The notes beneath the pieces were generated by a model. It was not told the DNA's origin, searched no databases, and was given only the letters and a program-made list of their open reading frames with translations. 64,000 nucleotides of DNA from Diphasiastrum complanatum. Taxonomy: Eukaryota > Streptophyta > Lycopodiopsida > Lycopodiales > Lycopodiaceae. Below are positions 10,456 to 21,212 of this stretch, one piece after another; the first letter of the stretch is position 1; the number at the start of each line of letters is the position of its first letter. The translations under genes and the position numbers were made by a program. Where the stretch lies: positions 17,062,982 through 17,126,981 of the forward strand of contig CM055114.1 in assembly GCA_029204225.1 (NCBI GenBank). Reading direction: 5' to 3'.

Positions 10456-12802
10456 CTATTTCTCTATATAAATTTCTTTTCCATCAGTTCTTTCAAGTGC
10501 AAGCTCCCCAACTTCTTGTTCTGTTGTCACCGATGTTGCATTAGAGAGGAAAATCTTAATCATCTCTTGTCGAAATTCAAATATGTCATTTTGGTGTGAA
10601 TTTTGGACAGGTGAACTGCAAATCATCAACAATAAACAAGTTAGACAAATACACAAAAATAAAAAATCATATAAATAAAATCAATGTACATCCAAACTCA
10701 AATTACTTGACGTATATCGACATTTTCACCTTGGCTAATGAACCATTCCATAAAGCATTTTTACATTTTTATTGGCACACCAGCCACAACTAAATGAGTT
10801 ACCTTGATGAGAGGACTGAGAATCAAAATACAGAATGTTATTTTAACATTTTTTTTATATTGCAATTTGCATCACGAAAGAAGTAACTGAAAAATTGGTT
10901 ACTTGTGCATCTATTATCTCTATGTGCTTTGTTACACACAAGGCCTTCATTGGAAAATATATGATCATGCTTTTGTACATCTCAATGTCGACATTGAGGT
11001 GTGTTGATCTTAAAGAGTTCATTCTCAGCACCCTTGGATTGCACAAACCGACTTCATCCACTCTTAGTGATATAATATGTACAGACCAGTGATGACTGCA
11101 ATCAACCAAATAGTCAATGATATGTAAATGAAAAAAATACAAATAAAGCATACAATAAAACAATACATACAATCCAAATAAAACAATACATACTTTTGAC
11201 AGTATGGTACAACAAAAAATTCGGTATCGCTTGGCATGGGTCGTAAACATGATGAAGCTGATTGCTCGTCCTTAAGCAAGCGACAAAAAAATTGAGTAAG
11301 CACAAAAACACCTGGAACATTGTCGCTTTTGTACAATTGAACCCAATAATTGAGTCCAACTTCGACAATTGGGTTTGTGAGGTCCGAAGACTTATTCATT
11401 AGTTTCTTACAGATAGCAAAATTAAAATAATTAATATATGAGGCCAAATATATATCAAAGTGACCACCTAATTTATCTATTTTTTTAGCTATGTACTAGT
11501 CAGAAATTATATATTGTTTAGAATAAAAAAATGTCAGCATGGGATTGACCAGATATTGAACAACTACATTTTTATATACAGTTCCTATTGATTGAAAAGG
11601 GCTTTCAGGAAAAAGAGCAATTGATTTTGTGATGTATCTATCCAGATCCTCTGTGGTGCGTCTGGGCACATCCAAAGGTTGGTCACTATCAGAAGAGTAA
11701 TCTAGTAAAAAATTTAGACCAGGAGTGATAGGAAGACCCTCTTGAACTTTCAGTGTATTAAGAATCAATTGGGTCTAGCCTATCATCTGCTCGGTCTCAT
11801 CTGATAGTACTAATCTTCTTTTAGGCAGAGGTGGAGGAGAAGGGGAGTCTTCAGCTTCCACCCTAGATGACCCAGCTTGATCATGAGTTGGTTGGTCTTC
11901 CACTGGCTTGATTTGGCCTTTTTTGGCCCTGGTTCATGACCTCATTGGCCTTGATTGCTTTCTTTTCCTCTGATAAGGGGGTCTAACCCTGGGAGCAGGT
12001 TGGGGAGGTGGAGGTGAGCCACGGGCGGGCTTTTATGCCAGTCCCCCTAGCACGAGGTCTAGCAGCTGCAGGATGAAATGATGATGTAGGTGTGAAAGAT
12101 TTCAGATCCTTAAGATCCAATCTACTTGAATGATCTTTGGTTAGAAACAGAAATACACTACCAATTTCACCAATGTAGAAAAATCAGCATCTACACACAA
12201 TTTGAGATGCAAACACTAATAGAACTTGATTAAACTTGAATGAAATGATTATGTACTGTTGCTGTCTGTACAAAACCAGCAAGCTACTGTATTTCACACG
12301 TGTGGATCCAAAAATAGCAAATATAGATCATTCTACACATAGAATTGCAAGCAATCACCAAGATAGTGCACCAATGGATAGTAGAACCCAAGAGAACCAT
12401 GTATAAGCATGAAATGAGATAGAGAAGAGAGAAGATGACTCTCTTCACGAGTTACATCCTTTTATAGCAGGTCCAAGCCCTATTTGGCCACTTGGCTTTT
12501 CCACCAAAATGCTAACCCTACCAATTTTGGGTCTAGATTCAATGTACCCAACTTATTCAAATTGAATCTACTCAAACTCGCATTCTATCTTTCCCACACT
12601 TTCAAAAAGTGTTTATTCAAATGAAATTTAGACTAATGAACTTTGAAAAGTCAACCTCTAAGTCTAAAACAAGTTTTGGCCTCAATATGCCAAATATGGA
12701 AATACTGCAAAATGTGATGAAACTAGTTGAATCTTTCACAGTAGGTTGACTAGCAGACGGGACAATAGATTGTGGACGCGCGGTTTGTTTAGTCCTTGCC
12801 AT
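10456..12802 (-). pseudogene. Spliced gene: histone-H3-tail N terminus plus Ulp1/C48-like peptidase domain
   Basis: The start at 12802 encodes MARTKQTAR, identical to the first nine residues of histone H3, then a Pro/Arg-rich linker. A solo LTR (12091-12740) interrupts the linker. Beyond it, after a one-base frame slip and in-frame stops, come PPYQRKRKQSRP, an acidic Ser/Pro stretch and a long exon ending DTEFFVVPYCQ (11194). An intron at 11096-11193 (GTATGT...TTGCAG) joins it to NHHWSVHIISL, giving the His-box of Ulp1 cysteine proteases, then LRMNSLRSTH where D-S-L is expected. A further exon ends at 10707 and the last starts at 10615 (SPVQNSHQNDIFEF). The Gln-containing block is recognisable, but the D-C-G Cys position appears to be Asn. 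Ulp1-type domains are frequent cargo of plant MULE and CACTA elements. Domain call moderate, gene decayed. Confidence 0.6.
12091..12740 (-). mobile_element. Solo LTR of the element-A Copia family, TSD GTAGG
   Basis: This 650-bp LTR in minus orientation runs TGTGAAAGATTCAACTAG...AGATTTCACA-like end. It is flanked by a perfect GTAGG duplication (12086-12090 and 12741-12745). Start, end and length match the 653-bp LTRs of element A at 47.4 kb (TGTGAGAG...TTCACA), with considerable divergence. A single LTR with TSD indicates LTR-LTR recombination. It splits the H3-tail gene within its linker. Confidence 0.9.
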
Positions 12803-13023
12803 ACCTTTCCGATATCACAGACACACAAGTAGATCGTAGATGAATTAACCGTATATAGATTCTTGCATGGCTCCGATATCAGACAAAGAGATTCTTGCGA
12901 GCAGGGACCAAGCCTCTCAAAAAGAAACTAGACCGTCGCGAGGCTCCGATATTCTGTTTGGGCGACAGAGAGAAAGAAACAATTTACGAATCTAATAAGC
13001 AAATGGTCTTTAATCGCGGTCTT

Positions 13024-13036
13024 TGCTTATATAGAG
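13024..13036 (-). promoter_or_regulatory. TATA box for the minus-strand H3-tail gene
   Basis: Read on the minus strand, CTCTCTATATAAGC lies about 225 bases upstream of the ATG at 12802. Spacing to a transcription start cannot be fixed. Confidence 0.4.
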
Positions 13037-13073
13037 AGAGATTTTTTATGCATTAAATGCAAAAGCGCCATGT

Positions 13074-13233
13074 GCCAATTTCTGATTGGTGTGTCCTATT
13101 AATGATTGCTCCACACGTGCAGATATATGTGTCTGATTTTCAACCACACACCTGCCAATTTTTGATTGGTGTGTCCTATTAATGATCGCTCCACACGTGC
13201 GGATATACGTGTCCAATTTTCAACTACGCACGC
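13074..13233. repeat. Two-copy 80-bp tandem repeat
   Basis: Units starting GCCAATTTYTGATTGGTGTG lie at 13074 and 13154. They share CCTATTAATGATYGCTCCAC and ACGTGCRGATATAYGTGTC. They sit between the divergent genes, next to the GATATC array, and contain CCAAT and ACGTG elements common in promoters. Confidence 0.8.
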
Positions 13234-13399
13234 GTCACCTATGGATTTGGTCGACATTGCACATAAATGCTTCGCATGCCTTACAGGAATGGACGTATCT
13301 CAAAAGTGTCGCATATCTAATGGTGATTTTCGAATGGCTGTGATGAATCTGCAGGATGTCTATAAGGGCTAAACACTGTCGTAAAACATTTTTCTTACT

Positions 13400-13680
13400 C
13401 AGAGATCTTGATTGCAATATCGCAACCACGCGACTCACCTGTTTTTTATCTTATTTGCCAACAGTCCCTTGCATGCCTACGATATCGGATATTCTCGTCG
13501 ACTGTCCAATATCGCTACCATGCGACGCTACTGTTACTTTTTGATTTTTCCAGCACACCGTTGCGTGCCTGCGATATCGTTACATGCTTGTTTCCTTGAT
13601 ATCGCTGCCACGCGACAACGCCTCTTCGAATCCAAATTTTGGCCATTCCTCGCGTTGCTGTGATATCCAGTATCCAGTTT
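13400..13680. repeat. About 91-bp tandem array rich in GATATCG motifs
   Basis: The 19-base motif RATATCGCWRCCAYGCGAC recurs at 13416, 13508 and 13598 (spacing 92 and 90). A second motif, TGCRTGCCTRCGATATCG, recurs at about 13470 and 13562. Further GATATC or GATATT words lie at 12811, 12875, 12948 and 13662. The array lies just upstream of the plus-strand ATG at 13698 and is GC-richer than its surroundings. It could bind a transposon-encoded protein or act as promoter. Confidence 0.75.
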
Positions 13681-13697
13681 TCTCTGTCATATCTAAT

Positions 13698-14305
13698 ATG
13701 GAATCTGACAAGCTACATAAGTTCCTCTCTGACGCTGGTGTTCTAGACAGGACTGAGTGCTTTTCATCTCTTTTTTGACTTAAATTTGATGTCGAGACAT
13801 TTGTACTTGAGCACAAGTCTCACCTATTGGAATTATTCGAAAGTTTCGGACCAGCATCCAAGAATTATCTCTTGTTATTGATGGCCTGAAATTTATTCAT
13901 TTCCATGAATTGATGGTTGCCCAGCCTGAAGCCAAGCACAAGCATGATAGGAAGTTTACCAAGCTTGACGAGAGCCTGAAGGTTGTACAATATTGTGAAT
14001 CACATAGAAGATCATGCAGGTTTATAGCTGAGGGCATAGCTTTTGTAATCTTCATATCTGTCTTAATACCCGATGAGGGCCACTCTTCCAGATCAATTGG
14101 TGTTGGTTCTTCAAGTGGAACATCTACTCAGAGATGTACTGTCGATGTGGACAAAAATTTAGAAGACGAAGTATTGGGTTATGAGGAAGAGGCTAGGCCG
14201 GCTTCGATGTATGACCTTGCTCTATCACGATCAATGGTAATATCTTCTACATCAGGTGTAGAAGAACACGATAAAAGCAAGACACTGCTTGACAAATTAG
14301 ATTGA
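13698..14305 (+). pseudogene. Transposon-associated gene, possible SAM-like N terminus
   Basis: The start MESDKLHKFLSDAGVLDRTE precedes an in-frame TGA at 13776. The same frame continues FDVETFVLEHKSHLLELF, then shifts by one near 13885 into a 130-residue Lys- and Ser-rich frame ending at 14305. The helical pattern (short helix, D-V-E-T-F, L..H.SHL.ELF) resembles a SAM domain, which mediates protein oligomerisation, but this is a weak visual match. It is divergent from the H3-tail gene and convergent with the transposase-like gene. It carries at least one stop and one frameshift. Confidence 0.4.
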
Positions 14306-14516
14306 TTACAAATTTTCGTATTTATGTTGCAAGACATAATTGAAGTTGATGATTTTGCTACGAGAAGAGGAGGTGCCTGAGGTGTTGTTGGCCAAAAGGA
14401 TTCAACATTGTGCCATTACCTGAAATACTTTGTACAAAATGAAATCTGTATTCAACATAACTTTTATTCACAAGCATGAACTATAGTAATGGCAATAAAG
14501 ACATTGTCCTATTTTT

Positions 14517-14759
14517 GTGATACACAGATATCCTAACAGTACATACAAAATCATTTTTGTGAAGAGGGATATAGCTATAAAAGTATTGGTCTATGTTTAT
14601 GAAAATGTATCCAAAAGATCATCTGCTTTAGTAGTGTACGCAAATTACATAGAGTTGAGCAAAAGAAGATTGATTGAGCATCTGGATCCATATGAGAAGA
14701 GACAATTTCTTTATGACCATACTGCTCAGCTGACCTTTGATACCGATGAGGATATGTAA
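14517..14759 (+). CDS. Hypothetical ORF, probable later exon of the preceding gene
   Basis: This 80-residue frame (start codon uncertain) contains RYPNSTYKIIFVKRDIAIKV and ends with an acidic FDTDEDM at a TAA. It follows an ACAG acceptor-like site at 14522-14525. Same strand and close spacing suggest it belongs with 13698-14305. No family recognised. Confidence 0.3.
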   Translation: MIHRYPNSTYKIIFVKRDIAIKVLVYVYENVSKRSSALVVYANYIELSKRRLIEHLDPYEKRQFLYDHTAQLTFDTDEDM

Positions 14760-14778
14760 TGTTTTAATTGTTTTTCTA

Positions 14779-17310
14779 TTACGATGATGAAGTTGAACTA
14801 TTTCTCCTCAGATGTTGAAATGCCTTTTTGAATGAAATGAGATTTGTTGAATATATGGTTTGATATCTAAGTTGTGCTCTTCTGTAGAACCATTGAAATA
14901 ATTGATATAAATAGCATCTCTTTGAATTATATCCTCCATGGTTGGTTGCTCGATGAAAAGCTCCTCTTGCTTGCCAATGTGATTTCTCCATACCTTGAGA
15001 AGACCATATGCTCATATTTTCACATTCTTTTGCAAAAAATGTGGTGTGATGTAATAGAATATGCTACAACCAGTAAAATACATATATTCAAATATATGAC
15101 GTTGTTGAACAATTTTTGCACAAAAACAAATAGTGAATTACCATATAGTGTGTGACATGATCCTCTCCCCAACATTCTGCTACCGATTTGACAAATATCT
15201 CACAATAGTTTTATAAATTTGCAATGTCGATTTCAGATAACTTTTCTTTTTGCAACATGCCAATCAAATTGTCGAGATTTTGCCATACCGCAGTTTGTTT
15301 TAATCTTGTGTTGCCCCTATCTTCAAAATCTTTTGATGCTGCAACAACGTCTTTCCAAACATTGTATGTCATGGTAGAAGACTTTCCAGTGTGATTGGAT
15401 AAAAACTTTCTAGCTTTTGCACCTCCAACAGATGGCTTGTTTGGAACGTTCCCTGATTTACCTGATAGTTTTTCACTTTTTCTATTTTTACATTCCCCTT
15501 GTGCAAACCTGCTTTTGAAAGTACTTGCTCTAATCTCTCAATTCCAATTTTAGAGGCTGATTCAGGTTTGGTATTTTAGACATACAAAATATGATTGTAA
15601 ATCAATTTTTCAATAATTTGTACCTCAGCATGCAATGTGCATATGTGAACATTGATCAATGGAATTGTCGACACAGGTCTAAAGTTCGGATCCTCTCAAT
15701 CTCTTGTTGGACCAACTCTTGATCTTGTCAAATTCAAGTCTTTACAATTCTTCATACAATACAAAGAAGGATGTTTAGTATTTGCTGCATGCGAAACATT
15801 ATACATACATTTTAGTGTCTTTAAATCACCTGCAAGATGCCATAAAATTTGAAACGTGCCATAGTTTGGCACATATATTTTGTTTCCACCCATGTGCTCT
15901 TCAATAATCTTTGCATAATTTGATGTCGAAAAAATCCACGACAAGATAACATGGTCTTCTTTTAAAACCTAAAAAAGTAACAAACACATACAAAGTTACA
16001 AACATTGACATTAGCAAGCTTAGGTGATAAAATACAACAATAAGTAAAATTGAAATATACCTGAAATGCTGCTAACCACCATATTTCATTATCTGATTGA
16101 CCACTAAAAGATGAATTATCTGCATCATTTTCAGTATTGTTCAATGCCATGTTCATAAAGGTGATACTTACCCGTTCCAATTTTTGTCCCTTAACAATTT
16201 CAGACTCATCAAGTTTAATAACCAATATCAATTTTCCTTGGACTTCTCTTTCAAATATTTTGTAATATTTAATCATGTATGCCACTACTTTGTTAATATC
16301 CAAAAATAAATTGTTGGACTCATTGTATTCCAATGTTCCACTCTCACATGTATACAATTTCTTGATATGAAATGGTTCACCTATAAGCATAGTCATACTC
16401 TCATTAAGACAATATCTTGCTCTTTTTACTTTAAATGGACGAGGAAGAGGTAGCTTTTGAATCTTCACATGTGCAATGGCTTCTTGTACAATTTTAAACA
16501 ATAGAGTATATGCTTTACGACTAATTCCCGAATCATCACTTGCTCCCTGGATAACTCGTGCATCCAAGACATGTTGAATGCTCTGTATAATCACTGCAAC
16601 AATATCATTCTTAATCCTGTCATAACGAGAATATAAAATTAGCAAGCATTAGAAAAAAAAGCACATAAAAATTTAGCAAGCGTGTCAGTTGCTCTTTTAA
16701 TTAATACTTACTTGAATGCTTGAATCCTTTTCTTCTTGTTTCCACTTCTTGAAGACAGATCATCTATGTCTTTTTTTGGAAGTTGTTTGCGTTTTCTTAT
16801 ATTTAATTTTATCCTGAGAACTTCGCCTTCAGCAATAGCACTCAAGCTTTCCCTTTTAAAATTCTCAACGTCTCTCAACATAACTTGATTGGATATATGA
16901 AGATCAGTAGCAATAGTTTGCAATTCTGATATATTGGAGCTCAATGTCATATTCTCGTATAGTTGTTTCTGCAAAGTTTTATGAAGTATTGCCTTCTCAT
17001 TGTTTGTTTGATTCAACAAATACTCCAATACTTGTGTTCGCTTCATTGCTTCATACATCTCGTATTGGCTAAACTTTTGACAGTATCCCAACAATTCACT
17101 TTGTCCATTACACACAAAATTCAATAATTGGCCAGTAGTTTGAAAGTCCAGAAAACATCTTGTACTTGGATCTTTGGGATAAATTGATCCAACTGTCCAC
17201 AAATCAATATTTCTACAATTTTTTTCTCTAAGTTCTTTATTACAAGTCTCATTAATTTGACCAGCTTTGGTGTTTTTCTTATAAATTGGAGCACAATCGA
17301 GTGGGAGCAC
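14779..17310 (-). pseudogene. Multi-exon DDE-transposase-like protein of unknown superfamily
   Basis: Clean GT-AG introns join the first exons: exon to 16712 (donor GTAAGTA), next exon 16616-16061 (donor GTATAT), next from 15968. Exon 1 is a coiled-coil-rich, basic region (MLRDVENFKRES, KKKRIQ). Exon 2 has GKLILVIKLDESEI. Exon 3 has LWHLAGDLKTLKCMYNVSHA with a following C-x4-C-like pair and, after an in-frame TGA, LINVHICTLHAEVQIIEKL. Later segments read CWGEDHVTHYM spliced to HILLHHTTFFAKEC, then IWSSQGMEKSHWQARGAFH. The spaced Asp, Asp and Glu in conserved-looking settings match a DDE/RNase H-like layout known from large uncharacterised families in invertebrate genomes; I recall that similarity and could not test it. 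At least two in-frame stops and a frameshift near 15545 show decay. Not hAT, CACTA, MULE or PIF/Harbinger by motif. Confidence 0.5.
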
Positions 17311-17696
17311 AATATGAGATCAAACTTTTCTATTATTTCAAAATCAAACAAACTAAATCATGTAACGAGAAAAACGATTCACACGAAACCAAAACAAGCT
17401 TGTAAATCATTAAACATGCATGTTATATAATCTACCTTTCAAATGTTTTCAAAGATTTTTGGAGGGAACACCAAAAAATTATCCTCTCCTCCTCCTGCTA
17501 CTGGACTGCGTGCTTTTTGGTGTGCTTAGTCGACTGTGTGCTTAGGCGGCGTGTTTATTTCGTTTGAGTTGTAATGAGTTAACCACACCAATTAGACGGC
17601 GTATCAAGTAGATAGAGTTCTCAAAGTGTTGTGAAAGAATAAGATGCAAGATTTTGGTGGTTCAATGAGAAAAAATTTTGAATGTCTTGTGAGGCT
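17311..17696. other. 5' flank of the transposase-like gene
   Basis: This probably holds the promoter and first exon of the minus-strand gene, but I could not fix a start codon. A GC-richer patch with GTGTGCTTAG and TGGTGTGCTT repeats lies at 17505-17550. Confidence 0.35.
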
Positions 17697-17791
17697 GTGA
17701 TTGGCCATTATTAATGGCTAGTACCTATTGCCTATGGTCAAAAGTGAGGAACAACAAATCCCTATAGCTATGTAGTTGATGTAGTGGCCAA
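17697..17791. repeat. Short fold-back element
   Basis: A perfect 11-base inverted repeat, GTGATTGGCCA at the left and TGGCCAATCAC at the right, encloses about 70 bases. It could be a small MITE or one end of a larger element; no TSD was found. Confidence 0.4.
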
Positions 17792-19264
17792 TCACCAGCT
17801 CGTTGTGCATCTTTTTGGAAGATGACGTGTTTGGAAACTTAATAGTAGCTATGAACTCACAATGAACTTTGCTTACGCTACTCACTATGACATACCTACC
17901 AACAAGCACCTCCAAGAATCTACCCCAATGCTTGCAGAAAACTTTTTTTGCAACCTATCACAAAATCTATTAATTTTTCTTTTGTAGGCTTTTTAGCAAC
18001 TCATGGGCCAAAAGCCTACTAATTCTATAAGGAAAAGGCTCAATATATTTTTTCATGAAGGCCCAAATTTTATACAAAGCTTAATAAGGCATATGTCCTT
18101 TTTCATTAGGATTTTAATTGATCCAAACTTTGGGTCAATGTTCGGGAGGAGCCGCCATCTTTATCCAAAAATTAACTTCATAAAAAACTTACAATAAGTT
18201 GACGTTTAAAAAATTGACAATTTTTTGAAATGCAGGAAATTTTTTATTTATTGTTTTCAAATGCAAAAAATCTATGTGTAGTAAAGTAGGTAGATCCATA
18301 TAAAACTTACGTTTACATGACTTTAGTAAGTCAATAGAAAAATATTTTAATATTAATTTATAAGATTTTGTTAGCAAGCAAATTGAGATGTAAGATTCAG
18401 AAGGCAAGATTTAAAAATATATGACAACAACTAGAAAATGCAAGAAATTAGGGTGATGCAATAATCAATATCAAAATTTTAAAATAGTACATTTCGATAT
18501 ATATTAGAATTTAATAATGATTAAGAAATACTTGAATGATCTTTATAAAATGGCATGCACTGTTAAAACTACGAGAATCTACAAAAATTTTCTTAGTAGA
18601 TGAATTACAATTTTGGTAGGCTTTTTTTAAGTTTATAGATTTTTGGCAAGCATTGACACTGGATAGTTGATGAGCATAGACAATAAATAATGAAACTCAA
18701 ATGTTTTGGACTGTGAATTATGGTGGCTGGCCATTGGCTTATAAGTTGTGCTTGTAGCAAAATAGTACAGAATATGAGCATTAGGATTCAAATTTCAAGC
18801 TTTAGTGAAAATTTCATGGAAACTTGTTACTTAAGTTCACGACCACAGGATGTAGCTTGTAGTCCAAACCCTTGCCATCCTCAAAGCTTCTAGATTTTAT
18901 GATCTAGAATATAGATTTTGGAATTTAAAATGATGGCTATGGGTATCTCATAAGCTATAACAATTCTTGAGCTAAAATTAACCTTTCAAAATTCAAAAAA
19001 TGACTTTAGACATCTAGATCCAAGGGCTAAAATCAACACTTCAAAATTTTAAAATGAATTTTCGTGCGTAAAGGTATAAAAAAAGTAGACATTCAACATG
19101 AAGGTATAAAAAAAAAACTAGACTTTCAACGTTTAAGGTTTTATGAAAGGACGACTTTTGGTTTGGAGAAAAGATAAATTTTTATGAAAGGAGAATTCAG
19201 TTTGAAAGGCTAGGAAGGCTACAAAATGCAGGCTTGCATCATGTTGGGTATGAGAAGGACGAGA
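17792..19264. other. AT-rich spacer, no feature recognised
   Basis: Short scattered ORFs only. No domain or terminal repeat was identified. Confidence 0.5.
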
Positions 19265-19430
19265 TGGAGACGTTTTCACATTAAAGAATAAATAGACAAG
19301 CAAACATCATGAAACAATGAACCTCTCAAAACAATAAATAATTAAAGTGGAGACGTTTTCACATTAAAGAATAAAAAGACAATCAAGCATCATGAAACAA
19401 GGAATTTGTCAAAACAATAAACTATTAAAG
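19265..19430. repeat. 83-bp tandem duplication
   Basis: Two adjacent copies begin TGGAGACGTTTTCACATTAA at 19265 and 19348. They differ at a handful of positions. Confidence 0.85.
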
Positions 19431-19569
19431 CATCTATGACCCTGGCTTTGCTCAAAAAATCTTATATTTAAGCATAATATCCACATGTAAATGATACAAA
19501 TTCTAAAAAAATGGAAAATAAAATGGTTAACATGATTACTACATATTCCTTTGACCAAAAATAAAAAAT

Positions 19570-20060
19570 CCTACTAGGAACAATGATGCTTCACCTAATA
19601 GCTTATTGCTCAATTGGATTGAGGGTATAGGACACACTCATTTATCGATGCAAAATCATCCATCATGATTAAGTGGACTAGGGATGCGAGTAGGGCCCTA
19701 GCCTCATCCATCGATGTGCTATTAGGAAGAGTGTAAAATGCCATACGATGCTTCATGTAATAGCTTATTCCTTAATTGGACCAAGGGTGCAATGGTGTAG
19801 GCATGTAATAGCTTATTCCTTAATTGGATCAAGGGTGCAATGGTGTAGACCACGCTCATCAATCGATGTAGAATCATCCATCATGATTAATCGCACTGAG
19901 GTGCAGGTAGGGCTCCCCCCACCCTCATCATTTGATGCAAAATCATTCGTCATAATTAAATGCACTCAGATGCAAGCAAGGCCCTACCCTCATCAATGCA
20001 TTCAATGCATCCATCGATGAGGGTGGGGCCCTATGTACACCCTAGTCAGGTTAATCATGA
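19570..20060. repeat. Degenerate minisatellite block
   Basis: The motif ATCATCCATCATGATTAA and variants recur near 19657, 19873, 19942 and, inverted, at about 20048. An adjacent 48-bp duplication (TAGCTTATTCCTTAATTGGA at 19760 and 19808) and several ATCGATG and GGGCCCTA words occur. Units are irregular and carry both orientations. Confidence 0.65.
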
Positions 20061-21160
20061 TGGTGGGCCATGCTTGCACCTTGAGTCAAAGTCTCACACC
20101 CTCAAGTCTCACTCTCATTGTAGATGAGGATTACACTACTCAAGGTTTCACTTGGTGGTGTCAAGAACTTGGCTCAAAGTGACCCAATGAGGGTGCATTG
20201 CTTCTTGTTCAAGGGAGGTGAAGGTGGAGGTGGGTGTGAGTCAGCAGCCAGGGCCAAACTACAAAGGCTTATTATAAGTCTACGTATCAAGCCGCAAGCT
20301 CAGTCTCAGAGAGTTTGAGTTTAGCTGCGCTGGCTGACTGGCTCTCGCAGTTCAAAAGCCTTCCATATTCGATGTACTGTACTTCTTTCCTGTTTGGGAA
20401 TGAATGCTGGAGTGGACTCTGCGAGCGAAGTGGCAACTCACGTATAGCCATAGCCATAGGCTTCTTGTTGCAAGCTCTCAATTTTTTGGTTTGGTAAGTT
20501 GTATTTTTAATGTATTTATTTACAACTACTAGTAGTACTGCTTTTGATTTGCTTTCGATTGATTCTGATTTGTAGCAGAGGCCAAGTTTTCAGTTGTGCA
20601 ATCAAATTTTTGGCAGTAAACGTTAGATTGTTGGATAGGTTGTGTGTGTTTTCAACGTTTCTTGTTTTCGTCATCTACGGTAAGCCAGAGAAAACAACAC
20701 TTTGCTTTGCGATTACTGCTACAGTAGAAATTTGCATGATGAAGAATGTCTGTGTTTGTGGCCTCATTTAATAAGCTTTGTCTGTCTGAAACCCGGGTGC
20801 CTTGCGATCATCTCATCGTACACCAAAGAGTGCCCAGATCGCTAGGGATGGCTTGTTGGCTCGGATGAAGCTGCTAGGCATGCGGAGATGACGAGTGGTT
20901 ACATTTATACATAAAAACCAGCATGAATGCATTACCCTGCTCAGCGACTTTTCTTCCTGCGTGCCTGAACTATTCTTATCTTACATGTCATTTCTTGGCC
21001 TTCGCTTGCAAAGGCAGCAAACACTATGTGTTCAGAGTGGTCAATAGAGTTTTTGCAGAAGTCAACGTTAAAGTCAATGCCATAAGTTGTAAGATATCCT
21101 TGCAAATCAAGGGCATATTTTTATAGTATATACATGCCCAAGGAGCTATACTACATGTAC

Positions 21161-21163
<3 letters not shown>
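20061..21163. other. Spacer with a possible unrecognised exon
   Basis: A GC-richer patch at 20200-20500 ends in a donor-like GGTAAGTTG at 20491. No protein family was recognised. Confidence 0.3.

Positions 21164-21210
<47 letters not shown>
21164..21210. repeat. (CT)n microsatellite
   Basis: A nearly uninterrupted CT tract of about 47 bases. Confidence 0.95.
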
Positions 21211-21212
<2 letters not shown>

